Both the position numbers and the translations under genes were made by a program. The notes under the pieces are model-generated. The model did not search any database. It was not told the origin of the DNA and worked only from the letters and a program-made list of their open reading frames with translations. Below, piece after piece: positions 49,153 to 57,266 of a DNA stretch of 64,000 nt. The stretch's first letter is position 1. Every line of letters begins with the position of its first letter. This DNA is from Streptomyces cirratus (lineage in GTDB: Bacteria > Actinomycetota > Actinomycetes > Streptomycetales > Streptomycetaceae), in the NCBI RefSeq assembly GCF_014650775.1, contig NZ_BMVP01000009.1:124001-188000 (forward strand), given 5' to 3'.

Positions 49153-50436
49153 GTGCCCGCTCTTGTGCTGCTCGGAGCTCAGTGGGGTGACGAGGGCAAG
49201 GGAAAGGCCACCGACCTGCTCGGTGGATCCGTTGACTATGTGGTGCGCTACCAGGGCGGCAACAACGCCGGCCACACGGTCGTCGTAGGCGACCAGAAGT
49301 ACGCGCTGCACCTTCTCCCTTCCGGCATCCTCTCCCCCGGATGCACCCCGGTCATCGGTAACGGCGTCGTCGTCGACCCGGCCGTACTCCTCTCCGAGCT
49401 GCGCGGGCTCAACGAGCGCGGCATCGACACCTCGAAGCTGCTGATCAGCGGTAACGCGCACCTGATCACCCCGTACAACGTCACCCTCGACAAGGTCGGC
49501 GAGCGCTTCCTCGGCAAGCGCAAGATCGGTACGACCGGCCGCGGCATCGGCCCGACGTACGCCGACAAGATCAACCGCATCGGCATCCGCGTCCAGGACC
49601 TGTACGACGAGTCGATCCTCCAGCAGAAGGTCGAAGCGGCGCTGGAGGGCAAGAACCAGCTCCTCGCGAAGCTCTACAACCGCCGCGCGATCGACGCCGC
49701 CGCGATCGTGGAGGAGATGCTCCAGTACGCGGAGCAGATCAAGCCGTACGTCGCGGACACCACCCTGATCCTCAACAACGCGCTGGACGAGGACAAGGTC
49801 GTGCTGTTCGAGGGCGGCCAGGGCACGCTGCTCGACGTCGACCACGGCACGTACCCCTTCGTGACCTCGTCCAACCCGACCGCGGGCGGCGCCTGCACCG
49901 GTACGGGTGTCGGCCCCACGAAGATCAGCCGCGTCATCGGCATCCTCAAGGCCTACACGACGCGCGTCGGCGCGGGCCCGTTCCCGACCGAGCTGTTCGA
50001 CCAGGACGGCGAGGACCTGCGCCGCATCGGCGGGGAGCGCGGTGTGACCACCGGCCGTGACCGCCGCTGCGGCTGGTTCGACGCCCCGATCGCCCGCTAC
50101 GCCACGCGGGTGAACGGCCTGACGGACTTCTTCCTCACCAAGCTGGACGTGCTGACCGGCTGGGAGCAGATCCCGGTCTGCGTCGCGTACGAGATCGACG
50201 GCAAGCGCGTCGAGGAGCTGCCGTACTCGCAGTCGGACTTCCACCACGCGAAGCCGATCTACGAGAACCTCCCCGGCTGGTCCGAGGACATCACCAAGGC
50301 CAAGACCTTCGCGGACCTCCCGAAGAACGCCCAGGCGTACGTCAAGGCGCTGGAGGAGATGTCGGGCGCCCCGATCTCCGCGATCGGTGTCGGCCCGGGC
50401 CGGACCGAGACGATCGAGATCAACTCGTTCCTGTAG
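49153..50436 (+). CDS. purA: Adenylosuccinate synthetase
   Basis: Converts IMP and aspartate with GTP to adenylosuccinate, the first step toward AMP. 427 residues, the usual size. The N-terminal [16 protein letters not shown] holds the GTP loop and catalytic aspartate; [10 protein letters not shown] supplies the catalytic histidine; [34 protein letters not shown] and [10 protein letters not shown] are all intact. GTG 49153 starts [10 protein letters not shown] with GAGG upstream. Monocistronic, with a terminator at 50458. Confidence 0.98.
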   Translation: MPALVLLGAQWGDEGKGKATDLLGGSVDYVVRYQGGNNAGHTVVVGDQKYALHLLPSGILSPGCTPVIGNGVVVDPAVLLSELRGLNERGIDTSKLLISGNAHLITPYNVTLDKVGERFLGKRKIGTTGRGIGPTYADKINRIGIRVQDLYDESILQQKVEAALEGKNQLLAKLYNRRAIDAAAIVEEMLQYAEQIKPYVADTTLILNNALDEDKVVLFEGGQGTLLDVDHGTYPFVTSSNPTAGGACTGTGVGPTKISRVIGILKAYTTRVGAGPFPTELFDQDGEDLRRIGGERGVTTGRDRRCGWFDAPIARYATRVNGLTDFFLTKLDVLTGWEQIPVCVAYEIDGKRVEELPYSQSDFHHAKPIYENLPGWSEDITKAKTFADLPKNAQAYVKALEEMSGAPISAIGVGPGRTETIEINSFL

Positions 50437-50457
50437 GAAACCGGGCGGAACGAGCCG

Positions 50458-50493
50458 GAAGGGGCCGGGCGTCGACGGACGCCCGGCCCCTTC
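50458..50493 (+). terminator. Terminator after purA
   Basis: A perfect 16-bp inverted repeat (50458-50473 with 50478-50493, loop GACG), 21 bp after the purA stop. Confidence 0.88.
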
Positions 50494-50538
50494 GGCGTGT
50501 CCGGCGACTCCGGCCGGGGCGACGCCGGGAGGGGGCGG

Positions 50539-51471
50539 TCAGGTGGAGCGGTGGATCAGCAGGAGCGTGTAGGTGCCGGTGGCCGTGTCGCGGACCGGGG
50601 TCAGCGCCGGGGTGTTGCGGCTGTCGTGCCCGTCGAGGTCCGTGCCCTCGTCCCAGGTCCTGCCGTCGAAGACCGCGTGGCGCAGCCGGTCCGCGCGCGA
50701 CGACGGGTACACCGCGTGCAGCCGGCCGTCGTACGAGGCCACGGCCGCCCCGCGCCGGCTCGTGTGGCCCTCGCCCAGCGGGGCGGGCTTGTGCCAGGTG
50801 GCGCCGTCGTAGACCGCGTGCATCAGTCGGGCGTCGTCCGAACCGAAGCGGTAGACGAGGTGGATGCTGCCGTCGTGGACGGTGGCGGACAGGTTCGCGG
50901 GGTAGGGGCCGCTCTTGTTCCAGACGCGCAGCATCCCGTAAGCGGTGTCGCCACCGGCCGGCTTCTCCCACGGTCCGCGGGCCGTGCGCGCCACCCGGTG
51001 GATGATCTTCCCGTACAGCGGTGCGACGGCGAGCAGGTGCAGCGCGTCCCCGTACGAGACCAGCGCCGGGGCGATCGCGTCCTCCAGGGCGGGGGCGGAC
51101 GGCCCGTCCCCCGCGAGCGGGGTGACGGCGATGCGCGTGTGGCCCGGGGGCTCCGCGAGCGTGTGGGCGCAGTGGAGTTCGCCGTGGTGCGCGGTCAGGG
51201 CCGGCGTCTCGACCGCCTCGCCGAGCAGCCGGTCCTCGGTGACCTCGCCGCGCAGTACGTCCAGCAGTTCCGGCTCGTACGTGGTCACCCGCAGCGGCAG
51301 GTAGCGCCCGTCCTCCTGCCGCGCGCCCCGGTGGGCGCAGTACAGCTTGCCCTCGTGGAGCGCGATCGCGGGCGCGGCCGCGCTCGTCCGGTCGGCGAAC
51401 ACCTGGTCTGCCTGCCAGCCGCCTGCCGTGCTGTAGACGGAAAGCCAGAGCCCCCGCTCGTCCTCGGCCAT
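50539..51471 (-). CDS. Beta-propeller-like (sialidase-like) protein of unknown function
   Basis: A 310-residue protein without signal peptide. Repeated blades of the type APAIALHEGKLYCAHRG, TPALTAHHGELHCAHT, APALVSYGDALHLLAV, LSATVHDGSIHLVYR and AAVASYDGRLHAVYP recur about every 50 residues, giving five to six sheets typical of sialidase-like or lectin-like propellers. No catalytic residues were identified, so binding rather than hydrolysis is likely. ATG 51471 is in a gap with little promoter signal. It is convergent with purA. Confidence 0.7.
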   Translation of the reverse strand: MAEDERGLWLSVYSTAGGWQADQVFADRTSAAAPAIALHEGKLYCAHRGARQEDGRYLPLRVTTYEPELLDVLRGEVTEDRLLGEAVETPALTAHHGELHCAHTLAEPPGHTRIAVTPLAGDGPSAPALEDAIAPALVSYGDALHLLAVAPLYGKIIHRVARTARGPWEKPAGGDTAYGMLRVWNKSGPYPANLSATVHDGSIHLVYRFGSDDARLMHAVYDGATWHKPAPLGEGHTSRRGAAVASYDGRLHAVYPSSRADRLRHAVFDGRTWDEGTDLDGHDSRNTPALTPVRDTATGTYTLLLIHRST

Positions 51472-51680
51472 GCGTGCTCCCCTTCGCTCGACCGGACGGG
51501 AAACCGGGCCCGTCCGGAGGGCAACGGCGCGATGTCCCACGCCGCGATCGACCGTAGCCAGGTGGGCATCACCAGCCAACCCACCTGCGGGAAACCGGCC
51601 ACGTTGAAAGATCAACGAGGCCAGAACCAGTCCCCTTGGGCCGTTTTTGTCCAGCCTGGCGGCCGGTCTGAGGGGCTCCG

Positions 51681-52556
51681 TCACCAGGCGAGTTGCGAGA
51701 TCTCCTCGGCGACCACCGCGCAGGCGTCGGCGGCCGGGTCGATGAGCGGGAAGTGACCCACGCCGTCCAGGAGGGTCAGGCCGACCAGTTCGCCCGCCTT
51801 GGCCGCCGCGGCCACGTACGCCTCCGCCACCTGTTCCGGGACGACGATGTCCTCGCGGCCCTGCACCACGGCCGTCGCGATGCCCGTCGGAAGGAGCGCG
51901 GCCGGGTCCGCGCACGGCAGCCGCTCGTCCCAGTACCGTTCCCCGCCCAGCAGCTGCGCCGACGCCCCGCCGCAGACGCCCAGTTCCTCCGCCACCGCGA
52001 AGTCCGCGATCGGGGCCAGCGCCACCACACCCCGCAGCAGCGGCGGGGCCGGCAGCCGCCACGGGCTCCCCTCCGGCAGCACGTGACGGGCGGCGGCCCA
52101 CAGGGCGAGGTGGCCCCCGGCGGAGTGACCCGTCACCACCATCCGGCGCACATCGGCCTGCGGCAGCGCCCCGGCGGCGAGCCGCGGCAGCGCGTCCATG
52201 GCGGCGGCGACGTCATCGAAGGTCTCGGGCCAGCGCCCCGCGACGGGAGCCCCTCCGCCCTGGTGCGGCAGTGAACTCCCGCGGCGGTATTCGACATTGG
52301 CCACGGCGAACCCCCGCCGGGCCAGGAAGTCCGCGAGCGGGGTGACGTGGCCCCGGTCGTACGGGGCCCGCCACGCGCCGCCGTGCAGGACGACGACCAG
52401 CGGAACCGGGCCCGTCGCGCCACCGCGCGGGGCATAGAAGTCGACGACCTGGTCCGGGTGTTCACCGTAGGCGGCGCTCGCGTCCGGCTCGACCGGTGGA
52501 TGGGAGAAGGCCGAAGCGGACTCGGCGGCGTCCCGTTCGACTGCGGGGTCCGTCAT
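51681..52556 (-). CDS. Alpha/beta hydrolase, probable kynurenine formamidase
   Basis: A 291-residue alpha/beta hydrolase with HGGAW (the HGGxW oxyanion motif typical of kynurenine formamidases), the nucleophile serine in VTGHSAGGHLALWA, QGREDIVVP with the acid, and GVGHFPL with the histidine. It follows kynA and kynU on the same strand, and formylkynurenine hydrolysis is the step between their products, so KynB-type function is the natural reading. The order kynA-kynU-formamidase is separated from kynU by 211 bp with a terminator-like hairpin, so expression may be partly independent. I chose ATG 52556. Confidence 0.75.
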   Translation of the reverse strand: MTDPAVERDAAESASAFSHPPVEPDASAAYGEHPDQVVDFYAPRGGATGPVPLVVVLHGGAWRAPYDRGHVTPLADFLARRGFAVANVEYRRGSSLPHQGGGAPVAGRWPETFDDVAAAMDALPRLAAGALPQADVRRMVVTGHSAGGHLALWAAARHVLPEGSPWRLPAPPLLRGVVALAPIADFAVAEELGVCGGASAQLLGGERYWDERLPCADPAALLPTGIATAVVQGREDIVVPEQVAEAYVAAAAKAGELVGLTLLDGVGHFPLIDPAADACAVVAEEISQLAW

Positions 52557-52702
52557 CGGCTCAACCTCTCGGTAACGCATGGGGCAAGGGAGAACAGGCG
52601 CAGCAGGAGTTACCGCAGGGACACGTGTTCCGGTGCCCCGGCAGAGCGGGACCGTATCAGGCCTGAACAGGCCGACAGGCGGCGGCCCGAGGCAATGTGG
52701 AC

Positions 52703-52728
52703 GCGGGCGGAGCCGAAGCTCCGCCCGC
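52703..52728 (-). terminator. UUCG-capped terminator after kynU
   Basis: On the minus strand GCGGGCGGAGC and GCTCCGCCCGC close a TTCG tetraloop, a very stable RNA hairpin (UUCG). It begins about 40 bp after the kynU stop. A smaller GTGACGT/ACGTCAC hairpin overlaps the stop itself. Confidence 0.8.
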
Positions 52729-52767
52729 CCAGTGACACACCTCGCGATGTGACGTTTCTCCGCTACG

Positions 52768-54051
52768 TCACCCGAAGATGTGACCCAGCGTCCGGGCCGC
52801 GCGCTCCACGTCGGCGAATCCGACGTAGAGCGGGGTGAACCCGAAACGCAGGACGTCGGGTGCCCGGAAGTCCCCGATGACGCCCCGCGCGACGAGTTCG
52901 GCCATGACCTCGCGGGCGTTCGCGGTCCGCAGCGAGACCTGGCTGCCGCGGCGGGCGTGCTCGTCGGGAGTCACCGATTCCACGTTGCCCGCCGGGACGT
53001 AGGCGGCCACGCATTCCAGGAAGAAGTCCGTCAACGCGAGGGACTTGGCCCGCACCGCCTCGATCGAAACCCCGTCCCAGGCGTCGAGGGAGGATTCCAG
53101 CGCCAGCATCGACAGGATGTCCGGGGTCCCCACCCGGGCGCGCGCCGCACCCGTCGCCGGAACGTACTGAGCCGTCATCGCGAACGGGTCCGCGTGCCCG
53201 TTCCAGCCCGGCAGGGGCGAGTCGAAGGCGGTCTGGTGCCGTTCGGCGATGTACAGGTACGCGGGCGAACCGGGGCCGCCGTTGAGGTACTTGTACGTAC
53301 AGCCCACCGCGAGGTCGACGGCGTTCTCGTCCAGGCCCACGGGCAGCGCCCCGGCGGAGTGGCACAGGTCCCAGACCATGACGGCGCCGGCGGCGCGGGC
53401 CGCGGCGGTGAGGGCCGGCAGGTCGTGCAGGCGCCCGGTGCGGTAGTCGACGTGGTTGAGCAGGACGACGGCGGTGTCCGCCCCCATCGCCGCCGCGGCC
53501 TGCGAGGGGTCGACCGGCTCGACCGTCAGGCCGGTCATCCTGGCGGCCGACGCGGCGATGTAGCCGTCCGTGGGGAAGGTGGAGGCGTCGACCAGCAGCC
53601 GGGTGCGGGAGGGATCCGCGAGGCGGGCCGCGCCGACCAGCGCCTTGAAGAGGTTGACGCTGGTGGAGTCGCCGACGGCCACCTGGCCGGGCGCCGCGCC
53701 GATCAGGGGGGCGATCTTGTCCCCGATGCGCTCGGGGGCGGTCCACCACCCGGACTCGTCCCACGAGCGGATGAGGAGCTCGCCCCACTGGCGGCCGACC
53801 ACGTCGGCCGTGGTGGCGGCGACGCCGGCCGGGAGGGCGCCCAGGGAGTTGCCGTCGAGGTAGACGACGCCCTCGGGGAGGGTGAAGCGCTCGCGGAGCT
53901 TGCCCAGTTCGTCGGCGGCGTCCAGCGCCTCGGCGCGCCGCGCGAGTTCACCCGGGGACGGCCGGGTCGCGGACGGCCCGGTCAGCGACGGCCCGGTCAG
54001 GGACGGCCCGGTCAGGGACGGCTGGGCCATGGTGGGGGTCGGCTCAGACAT
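52768..54051 (-). CDS. kynU: Kynureninase
   Basis: Splits kynurenine into anthranilate and alanine with PLP. 427 residues. YLDGNSLG near the N-terminus, the phosphate-binding DSTSVNLFK, the D-x-C-H-S-A-G motif and the PLP lysine K254 in CTYKYLNGGPGSPA are all present. A tail of 35 residues contains SLTGP repeated three to four times, from a 15-bp DNA repeat (about 53958-54020). The start overlaps the kynA stop by 8 bp, so they are co-translated. Anthranilate made here can be reused for tryptophan or secondary metabolites. Confidence 0.95.
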   Translation of the reverse strand: MSEPTPTMAQPSLTGPSLTGPSLTGPSATRPSPGELARRAEALDAADELGKLRERFTLPEGVVYLDGNSLGALPAGVAATTADVVGRQWGELLIRSWDESGWWTAPERIGDKIAPLIGAAPGQVAVGDSTSVNLFKALVGAARLADPSRTRLLVDASTFPTDGYIAASAARMTGLTVEPVDPSQAAAAMGADTAVVLLNHVDYRTGRLHDLPALTAAARAAGAVMVWDLCHSAGALPVGLDENAVDLAVGCTYKYLNGGPGSPAYLYIAERHQTAFDSPLPGWNGHADPFAMTAQYVPATGAARARVGTPDILSMLALESSLDAWDGVSIEAVRAKSLALTDFFLECVAAYVPAGNVESVTPDEHARRGSQVSLRTANAREVMAELVARGVIGDFRAPDVLRFGFTPLYVGFADVERAARTLGHIFG

Positions 54052-54889
54052 GGCTGCGCGCCGTCCACAGCTCGGGGAACACGTTCTTCTGCGCGCGCTT
54101 CTCCAGCCAGGTCACACCCGCGGAGCCGCCGGTTCCCGTCTTCGCGCCCATCGCCCGGCGCGTGGCCACCAGGTGGTCGTTGCGCCAGCGCCACACCAGC
54201 TCCGCCACATCCGTCAGCACCTCGCCGAGCCGGTGCAGGTCGGCCTGCCCGTCCGGGTCGGCGTACAGCTCCGTCCAGACGGCCTCGACCTGCGGCGACG
54301 GCTCGTAACGCTGCGACAGGTCCCGGTCCAGCACGGACGCCGGCACCGGCAGGCCGCGACGCGCGAGCAGCCGCAGCACCTCGTCGTAGAGGCTCGGCTC
54401 CTGGAGGGCCTTCTCCAGCTCGGCGTGGACGCGCGGGGCGCCCCGGTGCGGCACCAGCATCGACGCGGACTTGTCGCCGAGCAGGAACTCCATGCGGCGG
54501 TACATCGCGGACTGGAAGCCGGAACCCTCTCCGAGCGCGGAGCGGTAGGAGTTGAACTGCGCGGGGGTCAGCTGCGCCAGCGGTCGCCAGGAGGCGTTGA
54601 GGGCCTCCAGTTCACGGAGGGAACGTTTCAGCGCGTCCATCGCGGCCGGGATCCGGTCCTCGCGGAGGGCCTTCGCGGCCGTCTCCCACTCGTGGACGAT
54701 CACCGTGAACCACAGCTCCATGACCTGGGTCGTCACCAGGAAGACCATCTCGCCGGGGTCGTCCGAGCGGAGGTGCTGGAGGTGGGTGAGGACGTCCGCC
54801 TGGACGTAGTCCTCGTAGGGGGTGGTGCCGGCGAAGTCGAGGTTCGGGGTGTCCGAACCGGCTCCGGAGGCATCAAGGGCTTGCGACAT
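54044..54889 (-). CDS. kynA: Tryptophan 2,3-dioxygenase
   Basis: Heme enzyme that opens the indole ring of tryptophan, the first step of the kynurenine route. 281 residues. TPYEDYVQADVLTHLQ at the N-terminus, VTTQVMELWFTVIVHEW with the substrate-side helices, FNSYRSALGEGSGFQSAMYR (the signature with arginine contacts), and WRWRNDHLVATRRAMGAKTGTGGS, including the axial heme histidine, are intact. A TATGAT -10-like hexamer lies on the minus strand at 54970-54975, about 80 bp upstream. Followed by kynU with an 8-bp overlap. Confidence 0.95.
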   Translation of the reverse strand: MSQALDASGAGSDTPNLDFAGTTPYEDYVQADVLTHLQHLRSDDPGEMVFLVTTQVMELWFTVIVHEWETAAKALREDRIPAAMDALKRSLRELEALNASWRPLAQLTPAQFNSYRSALGEGSGFQSAMYRRMEFLLGDKSASMLVPHRGAPRVHAELEKALQEPSLYDEVLRLLARRGLPVPASVLDRDLSQRYEPSPQVEAVWTELYADPDGQADLHRLGEVLTDVAELVWRWRNDHLVATRRAMGAKTGTGGSAGVTWLEKRAQKNVFPELWTARSHV

Positions 54890-55017
54890 CTCTGTCTCCT
54901 CGACACGTGCTTCCGGGTAGCGGTCCGCTCCTTCCGGTGAGGTAAGTGGAGCCCCGGTCCCCTGCTCGCATCATAAACAGGACTTCCGGGGCCCCTCTAG
55001 GGCGGCAGGCCAGGGCG

Positions 55018-55431
55018 TTACGCGAGCGTGTCCGCAGCCGTCTCCGAGGAATCCCGCAGGAAGGTCGAGCAGCGCTCGTACTCGTCCTTCTCCCCGATGG
55101 CTCCTGCGGCGCGCGCCAGGGCGTGCAGGGCGCGCAGGAACCCGCGGTTCGGCTCGTGCTCCCACGGCACCGGGCCGTGGCCCTTCCAGCCGGCGCGGCG
55201 CAGGGCGTCGAGGCCGCGGTGGTAGCCCGTTCGGGCGTACGCGTACGACTCGACGGTGCGGCCGGCGGCGAAGGCCTCGTCGGCCAGGGTGGCCCAGGCC
55301 AGCGAGGACGTCGGGTGCGCGGCGGCCACCTCGGCGGCCGGGGTGCCGGCGGCGAGGGCCTCGCGGGGGCCGGGCTCGTCGGGCAGGTGGGTGGGGGCGG
55401 GGCCCCCGAGCAGGTTCTGGTGAATCGACAT
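55018..55431 (-). CDS. DUF3151 family protein
   Basis: A 137-residue soluble protein, all-helical by composition. PSSLAWATLADEAF, RTVESYAYARTGYHRGLDALRRAGWKGHGPVPW and NRGFLRALHALARAAGAIGEKDEYERC are the family core, which is conserved in actinobacteria and of unknown function. It resembles a TPR-like helical repeat. ATG 55431 starts MSIHQNLLGG. It precedes the kynA gene on the same strand by about 130 bp and, from memory, is often found near fba. Confidence 0.85.
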   Translation of the reverse strand: MSIHQNLLGGPAPTHLPDEPGPREALAAGTPAAEVAAAHPTSSLAWATLADEAFAAGRTVESYAYARTGYHRGLDALRRAGWKGHGPVPWEHEPNRGFLRALHALARAAGAIGEKDEYERCSTFLRDSSETAADTLA

Positions 55432-55476
55432 GCGCCCAGTCTGGGGTATCGGGCCCGGTCCACGCCGCCCGGTGGC

Positions 55477-55501
55477 GGGCCGGGGGTGGGGTGGTGGTGG
55501 G
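55477..55501 (+). other. Potential G-quadruplex motif
   Basis: GGG, GGGGG, GGGG and GGG tracts are separated by loops of 2, 1 and 7 nt on the plus strand, meeting the usual G4 pattern, with one more G3 tract downstream. It lies about 110 bp before the IS701-like gene in the divergent gap. G-rich motifs arise by chance in a genome like this. Confidence 0.35.
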
Positions 55502-55612
55502 CCGGTGGTGGGCGCCCCACCACGGCGGGCGGCAGGGGTGTGCCCGGCGCACCTCCCCGCGAGGAGGTCCTGGGGCGGACGGTAGGGGGGTCGTCGACGG
55601 AGGGGGAAGCGC

Positions 55613-56803
55613 GTGAACACCGGCACCGGCCGGCCCGACCGCACGGGGGAGGCCGTCATGGCGGAGGCCGCCACGGGGGAGGTCGTCGAGGAGCTGTGCG
55701 CCGCGGTGTTCGAGCCGCTGCGGCGCCGCGACCAGCGCGAGCGCGGACGCCAGTACGTACGGGGGCTGCTCGCCGCGGAGGGGCGCAAGTCGATCCGCAA
55801 CATGGCGCTTCAGACGGGCTCCGGCGGCGCCGCCGAGGAGCAGGCGCTGCACCACTTCATCGCCGGCTCGACCTGGGACTGGCAGCCGATCCGTACCGCT
55901 CTGGCGCACTACCTCGGCCGGTCGGCGCCGCTCAGCGCGTGGGTGGTGCAGCCGATGGCGATCCCGCGCGGCGGCGAGCACTCGGTGGGCGTCGGCAACC
56001 GCTTCGACCCGCACCACGGGCAGGTGTTCCGGGGGCAGCAGGCCCTCGCCACGTGGTTCATCTCGGGCGGTGTGGCGACGCCGGTGCAGTGGCGGCTGCT
56101 CCTCGGCGGCGAGGGGCCGGCGGTGTCCGCGGACTCCTACGAAGCCTGCGCGGTCGCGGGGGCGGTGGAGCTCGCGCGGGGGTCCGCCGGGGGCGTACGG
56201 CCGGTCGTGCTCGACGTCCCCGACATCGCGACCCGGGCCACCCTGGGGCGCTTCGCCGAGGCGCGGGTGCCGGTGGTGGCGCGCGTCAGCCCCGGGGCGC
56301 GGCTGGGGGTGGCGGACCAGCGGCTCCCGGGCTACGGGGCGTTGCCGATGGCGGCGCGGGACATCCTGCAGAACGTGCGCGGGATGCGGATGCCGGTGGA
56401 GTGGGCGGATCCGGAGCGGGCCGGGGCGCGGCGCAGCTCGCTCGTGGCGGCGGTACGGGTGTTGCTCGCGGGGCGGGAGATGCTGCTGTTCGGGGAGTGG
56501 TCGGATGCGCGGCGGCTGCCGGGGCGGATGTGGGTGACGGACATGACGCGGGCCGCCCCGGGGGCGCTGGTGCGGCTGACCAAGAATGCGGGGAAGGTGT
56601 CCCTGGCGGCCGGGGCGAGCATGGACCGGGTGGGGCTGCGGGACTTCGCGGGCCGGTCGCTCTCGGGGTGGCACCGGCACGTGACACTGGCTTCGGTGGC
56701 GCACGCAGGGCTGTGGCTGGCCGGCCGCCTTCCGCCGTCCTCGCCGGCCCCCGCCCCGGGCGCGCGGCCGCGCCGCCCCTCCCCCGCCCTGGCCCGCTGC
56801 TGA
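55613..56803 (+). CDS. IS701-like transposase-derived protein, catalytic residues apparently lost
   Basis: A 396-residue protein with the skeleton of the IS701 transposase family: an N-terminal helical part (RGRQYVRGLLAAEGRKSIRNMA, ALHHFIAGSTWDWQPI), a central HSVGVGNRF and CGWHRH-like GWHRHVTLASVAHAGLWLA at the end. The catalytic D-D-E positions do not survive by eye: the usual V-I-D-D-T-G becomes V-V-Q-P-M-A, the second aspartate region is V-L-D-V-P-D-I, and the glutamate six residues before GWHRH is alanine. No terminal repeats or target duplication were seen. It is probably domesticated. ATG 55658 is an equally good start. Confidence 0.75.
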   Translation: MNTGTGRPDRTGEAVMAEAATGEVVEELCAAVFEPLRRRDQRERGRQYVRGLLAAEGRKSIRNMALQTGSGGAAEEQALHHFIAGSTWDWQPIRTALAHYLGRSAPLSAWVVQPMAIPRGGEHSVGVGNRFDPHHGQVFRGQQALATWFISGGVATPVQWRLLLGGEGPAVSADSYEACAVAGAVELARGSAGGVRPVVLDVPDIATRATLGRFAEARVPVVARVSPGARLGVADQRLPGYGALPMAARDILQNVRGMRMPVEWADPERAGARRSSLVAAVRVLLAGREMLLFGEWSDARRLPGRMWVTDMTRAAPGALVRLTKNAGKVSLAAGASMDRVGLRDFAGRSLSGWHRHVTLASVAHAGLWLAGRLPPSSPAPAPGARPRRPSPALARC

Positions 56804-56971
56804 CCCACCCGGCGCCCGCCGACACGGGCCCCGACCGCCCCGACGAAGACCGCCGGGGGCGCGCGTCACACCCTGACGGGAACCGCCGACACCGACCCCG
56901 CGCCGGCCTGGCGAAACCGCCACGCGCGACGCCGCGTTCGCCGCCGAGTTGATGGCCCGGCCGAGCAGGGC

Positions 56972-57251
56972 GCGCTGTGTTCCGCACGGGCCAGACCGGC
57001 AGGCACCGGCGCCCCGTCCGCCCCGACGGGCTGCCGCCCCGGCCGGCCGGGGGCGCTGTGTTCCGCACGGGCCAGACCGGCAGGCACCGGCGCCCCGTCC
57101 ACCCCGACGGGCTGCCGCCCCGGCCGGCCGGGGGCGCCGTGTTCCGCACGAGCCAGGCCGGCAGGCACCGGCCCCGCGCCCGCCCCGGCAAGGCTGCCGC
57201 ACTTCGCGCCGCGTCCGCCCCGACGGGCAGCCGGACCGGCCGGCCGGGCAC
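56972..57251. repeat. 81-bp tandem repeat, about three copies
   Basis: An 81-bp unit starts at 56972, 57053 and 57134; the first two copies are nearly identical and the third is diverged and interrupted. Key words are GTTCCGCACGGGCCAGACC and CGACGGGCTGCCGCCCCGG. The unit is a multiple of three, so frames cross all copies on both strands, but no gene start or homology is apparent. It fills most of the 463-bp gap between the transposase-like gene and the PucR-type gene. Confidence 0.85.
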
Positions 57252-57266
57252 GGGCGAGCGGAGAGG

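Noticed and set aside
55613-56803. A complete insertion sequence around the transposase-like gene
   Set aside because: No terminal inverted repeats or duplicated target bases could be found on either side, and the catalytic residues look lost.
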